From Tidjanibacter massiliensis (GTDB lineage Bacteria > Bacteroidota > Bacteroidia > Bacteroidales > Rikenellaceae), in assembly GCF_900104605.1 (NCBI RefSeq), contig NZ_LT629960.1:992001-1056000 (forward strand): a stretch of 64,000 nucleotides of DNA, given 5' to 3'. The translations under genes were made by a program, and so were the position numbers. Shown here piece by piece: positions 35,056 to 46,045 of the stretch. The notes under the pieces are model-generated. The model ran no database searches. It was not told where the DNA came from and worked only from the letters and a program-made list of their open reading frames with translations. Numbering within the stretch: the first letter of the stretch is position 1; every line of letters starts with the position of its first letter.

Positions 35056-37935
35056 ATGTCAAACGAAAAAAAACTCAGACTCCTACAGGTTGCGAAGGAG
35101 TTCAAAGTAGGCATTGCCACCATTACGGATTTCCTTGCGAAGAAAGGGGTCCACATAGAAAGTTCGCCCAATACGCTGGTCGAACCGGATGTCTATGCGG
35201 TTCTCGCGAAGGAGTTCGGCGGCAACCGCAGTGCCAACGAGCGGGTCAATGTCCGCGAGCGGATAAACCTGAAACCCGAAAGCGTATCGCTGCACGACAA
35301 GAAGGATTCGCCGCGTGCACACGACAGTGAGTTCGAAGAAGAGGTAGTCATCAAAAGCGGCGTTATAAGTGCCAGGGACGAAATTCGTACCGGCCCGAAA
35401 ATAGTGGGCAAGATAGACCTCTCCGGAGGAAACCGCAAACCTGCAGCTCCGCAACCGGCTGCAGCCAAGAAGGAGGAGCCCAAAGGCTCCCCCGTACAAC
35501 CCGCAAAGCAGGAAAGTGCCAAACCCGTACCCTCCCCTGCTCCCCAGCCGAAAACTCCGGCGGACAGCAAGGAGAGCGCTTCCGAAAAACCGGCTGTATC
35601 ACAGCCCCGACCGGAGGCACCGACGGCCGGAACACGGCCTGCCGGAGAACCCGCCGCCCCGAAACCGGAGACCGGCACTGCGACGGCAGCCAAACCGGAA
35701 ATCGTCATACAGGAGAAGACCTACGACCAGCGCATGGCCGAGAACCGCGACGACGTCTTCCGTCCGAGCGACGAGACGAAACTCACAGGACCGAAAGTTC
35801 TCGGCAAGATGGATGTACAGAGCCTCGGTCCGGCCGGCGGCCGACGCGAAAAACGCAAGCGCATCGGCAAAGACAAGGTGGATGTGACGAAACAGCAGCC
35901 CTCCGGCCCCGGGGCACGGGGCGGACAGGGTCCCCGCGACGGTCAAGGCGGAGGCCGGGGAGCCGCGCAAGGCCCTCAGTCCCGGAAGGACAGGAAGAAA
36001 AAAGGCGCTCCGAAACCCGTCGTACGCCCCGAAGTGAGCGACGAAGAGGTTTCGAAGCAGATAAAGGATACGCTCGCCCGTCTCACCTCCAAAGGAGGCA
36101 AGAACAAGGGAGCGCAGTACCGTAAGGAGAAGCGACTCGACGCCCGTGCCCGCATGGACGAGGCGATGGAGAAGGCACATATGGAGGAGTCCATCCTCAA
36201 GGTCACCGAATTCGTGACGGTCAGCGAATTGGCCACCATGATGGATGTTCCCGTTACGGAGGTCATCACGGCATGCATGAACCTGGGACTGATGGTCTCC
36301 ATCAACCAGCGGCTCGATGCGGAGGCGTTGGTCATCGTCGCCGAGGAGTTCGGCTTCAAGGTCGAATTCGTCACAGTGGACATTCAGGAGGCCATTGACG
36401 AAGACCGCGACGACGAACAGGACCTCGTGGAGAGACCGCCTATCGTAGCCGTCATGGGCCACGTAGACCACGGCAAGACCTCGCTGCTGGACAACATCCG
36501 CAAGACCAATGTCATCGAAGGCGAAGCGGGCGGTATCACGCAGCACATCGGCGCTTACAGCGTAGACCTCAACGGAAAGAAAATCACGTTCCTCGATACG
36601 CCCGGCCACGAAGCCTTCACGGCGATGCGTGCCCGAGGCGCCAAAGTGACGGACGTGGCCATCATCATTGTAGCGGCGGACGACAGCGTCATGCCCCAGA
36701 CGGTGGAAGCCATCAACCACGCCTCCGCCGCCGGTGTCCCGATAGTCTTCGCAATAAACAAGATAGACAAGCCGGGAGCCAATCCGGAAGCCATCAAGGA
36801 GCAATTGGCCCAGATGAACTACCTCGTAGAGGACTGGGGCGGCAAATACCAGTCGCAGGAGATTTCGGCCAAGAAGGGCATCAACCTCGACAAGCTGCTC
36901 GAAAAGGTGCTGCTCGAAGCCGAACTACTTGAACTCAAAGCCAATCCCGACAGGAAAGCCACCGGTACGGTCATCGAATCGACACTCGACAAGGGACGCG
37001 GCTACGTAGCCACCCTGCTCGTACAGAACGGCACACTGCACATAGGCGACCCGATGGTAGCGGGCGTCTATTCCGGCAAGGTAAAGGCCATGTTCAACGA
37101 ACGGGGCCAGAAGGTAACGGCCGCACCGCCCGCCACGCCCGTACTGGTGCTCGGCCTCAACGGAGCCCCGCAGGCCGGCGACACCTTCAATGTCATGGAG
37201 GATGAACGCAGCGCAAGGGAAGTGGCGAACAAGCGCGAGCAGCTCCAGCGTATCCAAGGTCTCAAGACCCAGAAACACGTCACGCTCGACGAGATAGGAC
37301 GCCGCATCGCCATAGGCAACTTCAAGGAGCTGAACATCATCGTCAAGGGCGACGTGGACGGCTCGATAGAGGCAATGACGGACTCGCTCATCAAACTCTC
37401 CACCGAGGAGGTGCAGGTGAATGTCATCCACAAGGCCGTGGGACAGATTTCCGAATCGGACGTCATGCTGGCCATGGCCTCCAATGCCATCATCGTCGGC
37501 TTCCAGGTACGTCCGAGCGGCGGCGCCCGCCGCATGGCCGAGAAGGAGGAGATAGAGATAAGGCTCTACTCCATCATCTACGACGCCATCAACGACATCA
37601 AGGACGCCATCGAAGGTATGCTCGAACCGGTGAAGAAGGAGGAAATCGTATGTTCGGTCGAGGTACTCGAAACGTTCAAAATCACCAAGGTCGGTGTCGT
37701 GGCGGGCTGCGTAGTACGGGAAGGGAAGATAACCAGAAATACCCCCATCCGCGTCATCCGCGACGGTATCGTCATCCATACGGGCCGTCTCGGTTCGCTC
37801 AAACGTTTCAAAGACGACGTCAAGGAGGTATCGGCCGGTATGGAGTGCGGTCTCAACATCGAAAGCTACAACGATGTCCGTGTCGGCGACTTCATCGAAG
37901 GCTACGAAATCGTGGAGGAGAAACGCAAACTTTGA
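35056..37935 (+). CDS. infB: translation initiation factor IF-2
   Basis: 959 residues. The N-terminal IF2_N domain ([20 protein letters not shown]) is followed by a long, disordered Pro/Ala/Lys/Gln-rich region (about residues 130-345), a second IF2_N-like helix region, and the GTPase core. GTPase motifs: [12 protein letters not shown] (P-loop), [10 protein letters not shown] (switch I), DTPGHEAF (switch II), NKIDKPGA (base recognition). The C-terminal half contains the beta-barrel and initiator-tRNA-binding domains. Known role: GTP-dependent delivery of fMet-tRNA to the 30S subunit. It ends in a strong terminator. Confidence 0.97.
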   Translation: MSNEKKLRLLQVAKEFKVGIATITDFLAKKGVHIESSPNTLVEPDVYAVLAKEFGGNRSANERVNVRERINLKPESVSLHDKKDSPRAHDSEFEEEVVIKSGVISARDEIRTGPKIVGKIDLSGGNRKPAAPQPAAAKKEEPKGSPVQPAKQESAKPVPSPAPQPKTPADSKESASEKPAVSQPRPEAPTAGTRPAGEPAAPKPETGTATAAKPEIVIQEKTYDQRMAENRDDVFRPSDETKLTGPKVLGKMDVQSLGPAGGRREKRKRIGKDKVDVTKQQPSGPGARGGQGPRDGQGGGRGAAQGPQSRKDRKKKGAPKPVVRPEVSDEEVSKQIKDTLARLTSKGGKNKGAQYRKEKRLDARARMDEAMEKAHMEESILKVTEFVTVSELATMMDVPVTEVITACMNLGLMVSINQRLDAEALVIVAEEFGFKVEFVTVDIQEAIDEDRDDEQDLVERPPIVAVMGHVDHGKTSLLDNIRKTNVIEGEAGGITQHIGAYSVDLNGKKITFLDTPGHEAFTAMRARGAKVTDVAIIIVAADDSVMPQTVEAINHASAAGVPIVFAINKIDKPGANPEAIKEQLAQMNYLVEDWGGKYQSQEISAKKGINLDKLLEKVLLEAELLELKANPDRKATGTVIESTLDKGRGYVATLLVQNGTLHIGDPMVAGVYSGKVKAMFNERGQKVTAAPPATPVLVLGLNGAPQAGDTFNVMEDERSAREVANKREQLQRIQGLKTQKHVTLDEIGRRIAIGNFKELNIIVKGDVDGSIEAMTDSLIKLSTEEVQVNVIHKAVGQISESDVMLAMASNAIIVGFQVRPSGGARRMAEKEEIEIRLYSIIYDAINDIKDAIEGMLEPVKKEEIVCSVEVLETFKITKVGVVAGCVVREGKITRNTPIRVIRDGIVIHTGRLGSLKRFKDDVKEVSAGMECGLNIESYNDVRVGDFIEGYEIVEEKRKL

Positions 37936-37974
37936 TTCACGGCACCGTCCCGATAGGGACGGCAGAGAGGCAAA

Positions 37975-38004
37975 AGGCCGGATACCATTGTATCCGGCCT
38001 TTTT
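37975..38004 (+). terminator. Rho-independent terminator of the rimP-nusA-infB operon
   Basis: Eleven-base arms (37975-37985 and 37990-38000) with a 4-base loop followed directly by a T run. It starts 40 bases after the infB stop. Confidence 0.9.
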
Positions 38005-38226
38005 GTGTCGTTAACAGCCGCGACGACCGCCGGTACGGACAAGTTCCCTCGTCCGCATCCGGCGCCGACGGGAAGGAAAGACCCGAATAAGTTCGTTTTT
38101 TCTTTCCGATTTCAAATAAAACAGATAATTTTATGAAAATTTTTCAGACAGGACGCTTTCTCCGACCTGCCGCCTAAAACTGAAAAAGGGGATTTTCCCG
38201 AACAGATAACCTAAAAACCAAACATC

Positions 38227-38916
38227 ATGAAGAAGTATTTTGCAGAGATGCTCGGTACGATGGTACTCGTACTGATGGGATGCGGCAGTGCCGTATTTTC
38301 AGGGCACATCGCCGGTATCGTGGGAACGGGCGTAGGCACGCTCGGCGTCGCACTGGCCTTCGGCCTCTCCGTGGTAGCCATGGCCTACACGATAGGGAAC
38401 ATTTCGGGCTGCCACATCAATCCGGCCATTACGCTCGGCGTATGGCTTTCCGGCCGGATGAAGGGCAAGGAGGCCTGCATGTACATGCTGTTCCAAGTCA
38501 TCGGAGCCATCATCGGCTCGGCCATCATCTACGCACTCGTATCCACAGGCATACACGAAGGGCCCACCCTGACGGGAGCCAACACCTACACGGAAGGTAC
38601 GGCAGTGCAGGCATTCATCGCAGAGGCACTCTTCACCTTCATCTTCGTTCTGGTCGTTCTGGGAGTCACGAGCCAAGACAAGGGCAATGCGAACATGGCG
38701 GGACTGGTGATAGGTCTTACGCTGACGCTCGTCCATATCGTCTGCATCCCCATCACGGGTACCTCCGTCAATCCCGCACGCAGTATCGGGCCGGCCATCT
38801 TCCAGGGAGGCGCCGCCCTGTCACAACTGTGGCTTTTCATCGTCGCTCCGCTCATAGGAGCCGCCCTGTCGGCACTCGTATGGAACCTGTTCGACAAAAA
38901 GCCGGTGAAAGCCTGA
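38227..38916 (+). CDS. aqpZ: aquaporin Z-like water channel
   Basis: 229 residues with six membrane helices and two NPA half-helices: HINPAITLG (NPA at residues 65-67) and SVNPARSIGPA (NPA at 182-184). The Arg just after the second NPA and the length fit the water-specific AqpZ branch; residues expected in a glycerol facilitator (Asp after the second NPA) are absent. Known role: rapid passive water flow across the inner membrane. The gene is single, bounded by terminators on both sides. Confidence 0.92.
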   Translation: MKKYFAEMLGTMVLVLMGCGSAVFSGHIAGIVGTGVGTLGVALAFGLSVVAMAYTIGNISGCHINPAITLGVWLSGRMKGKEACMYMLFQVIGAIIGSAIIYALVSTGIHEGPTLTGANTYTEGTAVQAFIAEALFTFIFVLVVLGVTSQDKGNANMAGLVIGLTLTLVHIVCIPITGTSVNPARSIGPAIFQGGAALSQLWLFIVAPLIGAALSALVWNLFDKKPVKA

Positions 38917-38942
38917 CGCACGACATCCGCTTCTTTGACACA

Positions 38943-38977
38943 GCAAGGCCCTCCGTGAAAAACACGGAGGGCCTTGC
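38943..38977. terminator. bidirectional terminator between aqpZ and tsaD
   Basis: Perfect 15-base arms (38943-38957 and 38963-38977) with loop AAAAA, 27 bases after the aqpZ stop and 58 bases before the tsaD stop on the other strand. The plus-strand tail is TCTCCTTTA, moderately T-rich. Confidence 0.8.
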
Positions 38978-39034
38978 TCTCCTTTATCGGAAATATTCCT
39001 GTCTGCCGGCTGCTCCGACAGGCATCGACCGGAT

Positions 39035-40087
39035 TCACTCGCCCGAAAGCATATTCTCGATACGGGCTTCCGGAGCGACGGAAAGCGAACTGAACTCACC
39101 CTGACGGTAGCGGAAATACCCCGTAACGGCTATCATGGCGGCGTTGTCGGTCGTAAACTTCAGCGGCGGCAAGAACGTCCGCCAGCCGCGGCGCTCCCCT
39201 TCGGCCGTCACGCCTTTCCGCAATCCAGAATTGGCAGATACCCCGCCGGCTATCGCAATGTCTCTTATCCGAAACTCCCGGGCCGCCCTGACCAATTTGC
39301 CCAACAGGATATCCACGACGGTTTTTTGAAGCGAAGCGCACAGGTCGTTGATATTCGCCTCGATGAAACCGGGCTCCTCCTTCACCCGGTCGCGCAGGAA
39401 ATAGAGGAACGACGTCTTCAGCCCACTGAAACTGTAATCGAAACCCGGCACGGAAGGTTTGGCGAACCGAAAACGCTCCGCATCGCCCTGCGCCGCCAGG
39501 CGGTCGATGACCGGCCCGCCGGGATAAGGCAGCCCCATCACCTTGGCGCACTTGTCGAAAGCCTCGCCCGCCGCATCGTCTATCGTGGTGCCCACGATTT
39601 CCATCTCAAGCGGAGCCGTCACCTTTACGATTTGGGTATGCCCTCCCGATACGAGCAGACACAGGAACGGAAACGAAGGATGCGGAACCGTCTCGCCCGG
39701 AATATCGATGAAATGCGACAAAATATGCCCCTGCAAATGATTGACCTCCACAAGCGGTATATTATTTGCAACGGCCAATCCTTTGGAGAACGACACTCCG
39801 ACGAGCAGGGAGCCGAGCAGGCCGGGCCCCCGGGTAAAGGCGATGGCATCGAGGTCGGAGACACCGACCGACGCGTTTTTAAGCGCCGTATCCACCACGG
39901 GAACGATGTTCTGCTGATGGGCACGCGAGGCGAGTTCGGGAATCACGCCGCCGTATTGCATATGCACCGCCTGCGAGGCGATGACGTTGGAAAGCATTTC
40001 GGTACCGCACAGCACGGCTGCCGAGGTATCGTCGCACGACGACTCGATGCCGAGAATCACGGCACCGGAGCGGGATGAATTTTCCAA
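39035..40087 (-). CDS. tsaD: tRNA N6-adenosine threonylcarbamoyltransferase TsaD
   Basis: 350 residues of the ASKHA-fold TsaD family. Motifs: the N-terminal ILGIESSCDDTSAAVL, metal-binding VNHLQGHILSH (HxxxH), nucleotide segment LLVSGGHTQIV and late AGGVSANSGLRKG. Known reaction: with TsaB and TsaE, transfer of threonylcarbamoyl to A37 of ANN-decoding tRNAs (t6A). Divergent from tamB with only about 130 bases between the starts. Confidence 0.96.
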   Translation of the reverse strand: MENSSRSGAVILGIESSCDDTSAAVLCGTEMLSNVIASQAVHMQYGGVIPELASRAHQQNIVPVVDTALKNASVGVSDLDAIAFTRGPGLLGSLLVGVSFSKGLAVANNIPLVEVNHLQGHILSHFIDIPGETVPHPSFPFLCLLVSGGHTQIVKVTAPLEMEIVGTTIDDAAGEAFDKCAKVMGLPYPGGPVIDRLAAQGDAERFRFAKPSVPGFDYSFSGLKTSFLYFLRDRVKEEPGFIEANINDLCASLQKTVVDILLGKLVRAAREFRIRDIAIAGGVSANSGLRKGVTAEGERRGWRTFLPPLKFTTDNAAMIAVTGYFRYRQGEFSSLSVAPEARIENMLSGE

Positions 40088-40216
40088 GACCTGTACTTTT
40101 AATTGACAAATGCCCCTTCACGCCCCTTTAAAACAGGGATAACGGATGGCAGTTTCGTTAAAAATTAGTAAAATTGCGATTCGTTCCGCGGGCCTTTAAT
40201 GGGGAGTGAAACAGCT

Positions 40217-43200
40217 ATGCGCAAAGGTATAAAAATATTGGGAAAAGTGCTGTCGTGGATAATCGTCGCGATAGTCGGACTGCCGGTTGCAGCCGCCCTG
40301 CTGTTGAATGTCGGGACGGTACAGAACTTCGCCGTCCGCAAGGCCACGGAACTCCTTTCGCGCAAACTCGAAACCACCGTCTCCATCGACCGCATCCGTC
40401 TGCGCGGATTCAGCCGGCTCGTCGCCGAAGGGCTCTACATCGAGGACTACACGGGCGATACCATGCTCTACGCCAAAAAATTGGGAGCGGCCGTCAGCAA
40501 AAGCGCCCTGCTACACAAGAAAATCATTATCGGGGACGTATTTCTGGACGAGGCAAAAATCTATCTCTATACTCCGCGAGACGGGGAACTCAACATCGCG
40601 CAGCTCATCTCCCGACTGGGCAGCGACACCACCAAACAGAAGAGCTCCACGAGGCTGGCCTTCCGCGACTTGCGGATTTCCGACTCGCGCTTCATGTTCC
40701 GCAACGAAGGGGCCGACACCCTCTCCCAGGGAGTCAATTTCGGAAATATGGTGTTCGACGGACTCGACATCCGGAGCGACGGACTCGATATCGACGGGGG
40801 AACCATCACGATGGATATCGTCTCCATGTCGTTCCGCGACATCAGCGGCTTCACGGTCCGCAACCTCTCCACAGACCAGCTCACCGTGGGCGACGGCCTG
40901 ATAGCCCTGAACGGCACACGCATCGTTACGCCGTGTTCGGACCTCTCCATGCCGGTATTCCGGATGGACGGCGGCAACTGGGAGGCCATGGCCGATATTC
41001 TCGACAGCGTCCGCTTCGATGTTCGGCTCGAACATTCGACGCTCTCCACCCGTACGCTCGCCTACTTCGTCCCCTCGCTCGGTACGGACGAAGGACTCCT
41101 GCTCCGCAATGCGACAGTGGATTTCGGCGGCACCATCAATGACTTCAAAGTGAAACTCGCCCTGCTGGTCGGCGACCGGGAGGCCGAGATAGGACTCGAC
41201 GCCGCCCTGGCCAACGTCATGGACATCGGCAATGCCACATTCGACATCGACATCACCCGACTCGTATCGAGCGGCAGCGGAGTGGACAAGATAGCGGGCG
41301 CACTCCTGCCCGACTCGCTGCCGCGGCAGACCGCCGAGATGATTGCCCGCGCGGGAAACTTCTCCCTGACAGCCAAGGCCTCCGGCCGGACGACGGCATT
41401 CGGAGCGGAACTGTCGCTGCATGCGGATGCGGGTACGGTAACCGTCAGCGGACACGGCGGCATGCACGGAGAGGCGGGAACGGATTTCGATGCACACGTC
41501 ACGGTAAACGGCGTGGATGCCGGAAGAGTAACGGGGAACGACCTGCTGGGGAAGGTCATCGCGGATATGAAGGCACAGGGACATGCCGGCAAGGAGGGAC
41601 TCTCGGTGAACGGCAGCCTTTTCGTGCCGATGGCCGAATTCAACGGCTACACCTATAGCCAACTGATGGCCTCGGGCAGCTACGCCGGCAAACAGGCCAT
41701 GCTGAACGTCATGTCAGGAGACCCGAAACTGCTCTTCACGGTGAACGGTTCGGCCGATTTCCGCAATGCCGTTCCCGCCTACGATGCCGAAATAAACCTG
41801 CGCCGCGCCGACCTGCACAGCCTCAACGTCAATCGGAAAGACAGCATCGCCATTCTCAGCGGCCGTGTACGGGCGAACGGCAGCGGTACCAATCTGGATA
41901 ACATCAACGGCGAGATACTGCTCTCGAACCTCCGCTACACCTCCTCGACGGACGACGTGCAGGCTGATACCATCCTCTTCACCGGCCGCAACAGCGACGA
42001 AAGCAAATACCTCGCCATGAGTTCCTCTTTCGCCGACGTGGAATTCAAGAGCGGAATAAGCTATAAAGAAATATTCAACTATCTGAACCACATCCTCTAC
42101 GACTATCTGCCCGCACTCGATGCGACGGGCGGGACGCAAGCAGCGCACCGCCCCGGCGACCGGATGCTTTCCGGCGGCGCACCGACTGCCGCAGGTCCCC
42201 TGTCAGTACGGCCCGCCGCCGGAACATCTGCGCCTCCCCGGATACGCACCGACCGGCAGGGACACACGATACCCGTCACCCTCAAGCGTTCCGACAGCCG
42301 GTCGGAACTGCACCTCGACATCAAGGCAGCCAACAACATCGCCGCTATCTTTCTGCCGGGCTTCAGCATCGCCGAAGGCACGAAGGTGGATGCCGAATTC
42401 AATCCGATGACCGAACGATTCTCCGTGACGGCCAACAGCGATTACATCGAATACGCCGACTTCTTCGTAACGAAACTCGGCTTCACGGCCGACAACACAT
42501 CGGACCCCGGAGCAATCGCCCTGCGGTTCACCACCGAAGACCTTTACCTGCCGGGGTTTTCCATGCCGTCCAACGACATCGCCGCCCGTGTGGCAGACGA
42601 CAGAATAGAGGTCAATGCCAACATCAGCAACAGTACGTCGGACCTGAATGCCGTATTCGACGTACAGTCGCTCCTCTCCCGAACGGAAGAGGACAAGGAA
42701 CTGCGCATCGGCCTTCTCTTCAAGTCCTCGTCCCATATCATGACGGGCAAACAGCGCTGGAACATCTCCTCGAACCTGATAGAATATACGCCGAAACGGA
42801 TAACGATAGACGACTTTCTGATAACAAGCGGCGCACAGAAGCTGCATGTGGACGGCACGCTCGCCGACGGCAAGGACGACACGCTGCGGCTGGCGCTCGA
42901 CGAGTTCAGCATCAGGCCGCTCAACAGCATAGCCGGACTGCCCGAAGGTACCGTACGGGGTTCGCTCGACGGTTCGGCCACGCTCATTTCCGGCATGAAA
43001 GACCCGATACTCATCGCCGACATCATGATGGACAGCCTGAGCATGAACGGTTATACGGCACCGAGGCTGCGCCTGAACAGCGCATGGGACTTCGCCACCG
43101 AACGGGCGGGCCTGTCGCTCGTCAATACGGCCGACGGCAAAACTCTCGTGCGCGGCTTCTACCGCCCCGACACCAACAGCTACGCCGCTACGGTGGACAT

Positions 43201-45115
43201 CGACGGCATTCCGCTCGCAGCGGCGAACCCGTTCCTGCCCGCCGACGTCATCCGTTCGGTGGAAGGCACCACGGCCCTCTACCTCGAACTCCGCGGAAGC
43301 AAGGGCATGCCGAAGATGAACGGCACACTGTCGGTAAGCGACTTCTCGACGACCATCGGCATCACCGACGTCACATACAGTACACCGACGCTCGACATCG
43401 ACATCGACGGCGGAACCGTGCGCCTGCCCCTCACGACGCTCACCGACGGCGAAGGGAACAAAGCCACGCTCGAAGCACAGGCCGACATCAGCAACACCTC
43501 GAACATCGCATACTCCGCACGTCTGATTCCCTCCAACATCATGGCCATCGACACGAAAGCCAGGGCCAACGACCAATTCTACGGCAAGGTCTACATCTCC
43601 GGAGCCGTCAATGTGAAGGGCAACCGCAACGGAATCAACGTGGATGTGGCGGTCACCACGCAACCGGGGTCGGCTTTCTATCTGCCGCTGTCCAACAAAT
43701 CCAACATGTCGGAAGCCGACTGGATTGTATTCGAAAGCCGCCAGCCGGAGAACGCTGCGCCGGAGAACGTGCTGGAGCTGAAAAAACAACTGTACGAACG
43801 CTCCATGACGGAACGGACCAAGCGCAAGGAGAAGGTCAACCTGAACCTCAACGTATCGCTGAACGTCAACCCCGGACTGCTGCTCTCCATCATCATCGAC
43901 CCGGCCACCAACATGACGGTCAATGCACGCGGTACGGCCGCACTCAACGTCCTGCTCAACCCGGGAACCGGCGAACTTTCCATATTCGGCACCTACGAGA
44001 TAGCGGAAGGGGACTTTCTGTTCAGCATGCAACCGATAATCTCCAACAAGAAGTTCATCCTGCAACAGGGAGGAACCATCCAGTTCAGCGGCGACCCGAT
44101 GGATGCCATGCTCAACATAGAGGCCGTGTACAGGGTGCGGGCTTCGCTCCAGCAGCTCGCCTCGTCGCTCCAGGGAACCGGCATCAACACCGGGACGCGC
44201 GTCCCGGTGGACTGCATCGTGCGCATCAGCGAAAGCCTCCGCAAACCAGACCTCACGTTCGACATCCGCATTCCCTCGGCCGACGCCGACATACAGAACG
44301 TGCTGAGCGGCGCCCTCGCCTCCAACGAGGACAGAGCCCTCAATTTCCTGTGGCTCGTGGGATTCGGTTCATTCGCTCCGAACGGCAGTACGGCTTCCGA
44401 CACCGATGCCACATCGGCCGGAGCGACGCTGGGCCTCAACTTCCTCTCCAACCAATTGAGCAACCTCATCTCCACCAACGACCTGAACATCATGCTGAAC
44501 TACCGACCGCAGGACCAGACCTCCTCGGAGGAGGTGGATTTCGGCTTCTCCTACAACATCGGAGGCAACGACCGGCTCATCCTTGAAGTGGAAGGCAACT
44601 ACAACGCCGACAATAACATGCGTAACAATGCCAACATTACGGGAGACGCCTCCCTGACCTGGATAATCACCCCGGCGGGCAACGTATCGCTCAAAGCCTT
44701 CACGCGCACCATCAACCGCTACGACGAAAACCAGGGTCTCCAGGAGAACGGCATCGGTATCTATTACAAGGAGGACTTCAATGTCTTTTCCGATATCGTC
44801 CGCCAGTCGCGTGCACGCAAGGAGGCCCGCCGTCGCAAACGCGCGGAGAAAGAGGCGGCGAAGGCCGGCAGTGCGGAACAGCCCGCCGCACCGACAACCG
44901 GAACCGCCCCCCTCGATGCCGCGCCCAACGACGGGAACAGCCGACCGGCCGAAACGCAGCAACCCGCCAAAAGCCGTATAGAACAGCGGCGGGAGGAGAG
45001 CGAGGAGCGGCGACGACGCATGCGCGAGGAGATGCAGCGCCGCCGCGAAGAGGAGGCACGTACGACAGCAGCCGAAGAACTGGCTGCTCCGGCGGAACGG
45101 GAATCCGGCCAGTAA
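40217..45115 (+). CDS. tamB: TamB/DUF490-family translocation and lipid-transport protein
   Basis: 1632 residues from ATG 40217, preceded by GGGGAG; an in-frame ATG at 40199 is a possible alternative. A membrane anchor (WIIVAIVGLPVAAALLLNVG) leads a long beta-rich AsmA-like rod that would span the periplasm. The C-terminal DUF490 region shows GELSIFGTYEIAEGDFLFSM, FILQQGGTIQFSGDPMDAML and VDFGFSYNIGGNDRLILEVE. The last 105 residues are a highly charged Arg/Glu/Ala/Pro tail (RRRKRAEKEAAKAG and similar) that I do not know from enterobacterial TamB. Known roles of the family: assembly of some outer-membrane proteins and transport of phospholipids to the outer membrane. Confidence 0.9.
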   Translation: MRKGIKILGKVLSWIIVAIVGLPVAAALLLNVGTVQNFAVRKATELLSRKLETTVSIDRIRLRGFSRLVAEGLYIEDYTGDTMLYAKKLGAAVSKSALLHKKIIIGDVFLDEAKIYLYTPRDGELNIAQLISRLGSDTTKQKSSTRLAFRDLRISDSRFMFRNEGADTLSQGVNFGNMVFDGLDIRSDGLDIDGGTITMDIVSMSFRDISGFTVRNLSTDQLTVGDGLIALNGTRIVTPCSDLSMPVFRMDGGNWEAMADILDSVRFDVRLEHSTLSTRTLAYFVPSLGTDEGLLLRNATVDFGGTINDFKVKLALLVGDREAEIGLDAALANVMDIGNATFDIDITRLVSSGSGVDKIAGALLPDSLPRQTAEMIARAGNFSLTAKASGRTTAFGAELSLHADAGTVTVSGHGGMHGEAGTDFDAHVTVNGVDAGRVTGNDLLGKVIADMKAQGHAGKEGLSVNGSLFVPMAEFNGYTYSQLMASGSYAGKQAMLNVMSGDPKLLFTVNGSADFRNAVPAYDAEINLRRADLHSLNVNRKDSIAILSGRVRANGSGTNLDNINGEILLSNLRYTSSTDDVQADTILFTGRNSDESKYLAMSSSFADVEFKSGISYKEIFNYLNHILYDYLPALDATGGTQAAHRPGDRMLSGGAPTAAGPLSVRPAAGTSAPPRIRTDRQGHTIPVTLKRSDSRSELHLDIKAANNIAAIFLPGFSIAEGTKVDAEFNPMTERFSVTANSDYIEYADFFVTKLGFTADNTSDPGAIALRFTTEDLYLPGFSMPSNDIAARVADDRIEVNANISNSTSDLNAVFDVQSLLSRTEEDKELRIGLLFKSSSHIMTGKQRWNISSNLIEYTPKRITIDDFLITSGAQKLHVDGTLADGKDDTLRLALDEFSIRPLNSIAGLPEGTVRGSLDGSATLISGMKDPILIADIMMDSLSMNGYTAPRLRLNSAWDFATERAGLSLVNTADGKTLVRGFYRPDTNSYAATVDIDGIPLAAANPFLPADVIRSVEGTTALYLELRGSKGMPKMNGTLSVSDFSTTIGITDVTYSTPTLDIDIDGGTVRLPLTTLTDGEGNKATLEAQADISNTSNIAYSARLIPSNIMAIDTKARANDQFYGKVYISGAVNVKGNRNGINVDVAVTTQPGSAFYLPLSNKSNMSEADWIVFESRQPENAAPENVLELKKQLYERSMTERTKRKEKVNLNLNVSLNVNPGLLLSIIIDPATNMTVNARGTAALNVLLNPGTGELSIFGTYEIAEGDFLFSMQPIISNKKFILQQGGTIQFSGDPMDAMLNIEAVYRVRASLQQLASSLQGTGINTGTRVPVDCIVRISESLRKPDLTFDIRIPSADADIQNVLSGALASNEDRALNFLWLVGFGSFAPNGSTASDTDATSAGATLGLNFLSNQLSNLISTNDLNIMLNYRPQDQTSSEEVDFGFSYNIGGNDRLILEVEGNYNADNNMRNNANITGDASLTWIITPAGNVSLKAFTRTINRYDENQGLQENGIGIYYKEDFNVFSDIVRQSRARKEARRRKRAEKEAAKAGSAEQPAAPTTGTAPLDAAPNDGNSRPAETQQPAKSRIEQRREESEERRRRMREEMQRRREEEARTTAAEELAAPAERESGQ

Positions 45116-45270
45116 CGTCTCCGGCGGAACGGCAGTCACCGTCCGACCGTAATACGGCACGGGATACGACAAATCCGCAGCGGTCGAAACATCCGTCCCT
45201 ACCGAAGGGACGACATCGCCTTCACAGGCTGAAAGCAGGGGTACGGTTCATGAAATTGAAATATGTTTCT

Positions 45271-45278
45271 TAAATTTG
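45271..45278 (+). promoter_or_regulatory. -7 element of the exbB-exbD-tonB operon
   Basis: TAAATTTG matches TAnnTTTG; the leader before ATG 45361 would be about 75 bases. No clear Fur box or other operator is visible. Confidence 0.55.
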
Positions 45279-45360
45279 CGGAGCCTTATGCGGTTTCGGA
45301 CCGTACGGCATACGAAACACAGCAAAAGAAAACCCGATAACAACTTAACAGGCTTACACT

Positions 45361-46041
45361 ATGACGATATTTTTGCAGGCAGCGGGCGCTGCCGTTGCCG
45401 AACAGCCCAAAACGATGGGGTTCGGGGAACTGTTCCTTGCCGGAGGCTGGCTGATGTGGGTACTGCTGGTGCTGGGGGCACTGGCCATATACATCTTCGT
45501 GGAACGCTTCATCGCCATCCGCAAGGCATCGAAGATAGACCAGAACTTCATCAACAAGATACGCGACTTCATCTACGAAGGGAGAATGGAGGCGGCGGTA
45601 GACCTCTGCAAATCGACCGATACCCCCATCGCCAGGATGATAGACAAGGGCATCGAACGCATCGGGCGTCCCATGACCGACGTGCAGAACGCCATCGAGA
45701 ATGTCGCCAACCTCGAAGTCTCCAAACTCGAAAACGGTCTGCCGGCTCTGGCCACCATCTCGGGAGGCGCCCCGATGATTGGTTTTCTCGGAACGGTGAT
45801 AGGGCTCGTACAGGCCTTCATGAACATGTCCATGGCGGGAGGCGTAGTGGATATGAGCATCCTCTCCAGCGGCATGTACGTGGCCATGATTACCACCGTG
45901 GGCGGCCTTATCGTCGGTATTCCCGCCTACTTCGGCTACAACTACCTTATCGCGCGTATCGAAAAGCTCATCTTCCAGATGGAGGCCAACTCCATCGCTT
46001 TCATGGATATCCTCAACCAACCGGTAGATAAGAAGAAATAA
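45361..46041 (+). CDS. exbB: MotA/TolQ/ExbB proton channel protein
   Basis: 226 residues with three membrane helices: one near residues 20-45 (GWLMWVLLVLGALAIYIFVE) and two in the second half (LATISGGAPMIGFLGTVIGL and MYVAMITTVGGLIVGIPAYF). The second segment carries the family's conserved G-T-V-x-G-L motif. Known role: forms the inner-membrane proton channel that, with ExbD, uses the proton gradient to energise TonB. The ExbD gene begins 4 bases after its stop. Confidence 0.93.
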   Translation: MTIFLQAAGAAVAEQPKTMGFGELFLAGGWLMWVLLVLGALAIYIFVERFIAIRKASKIDQNFINKIRDFIYEGRMEAAVDLCKSTDTPIARMIDKGIERIGRPMTDVQNAIENVANLEVSKLENGLPALATISGGAPMIGFLGTVIGLVQAFMNMSMAGGVVDMSILSSGMYVAMITTVGGLIVGIPAYFGYNYLIARIEKLIFQMEANSIAFMDILNQPVDKKK

Positions 46042-46045
46042 GGCC

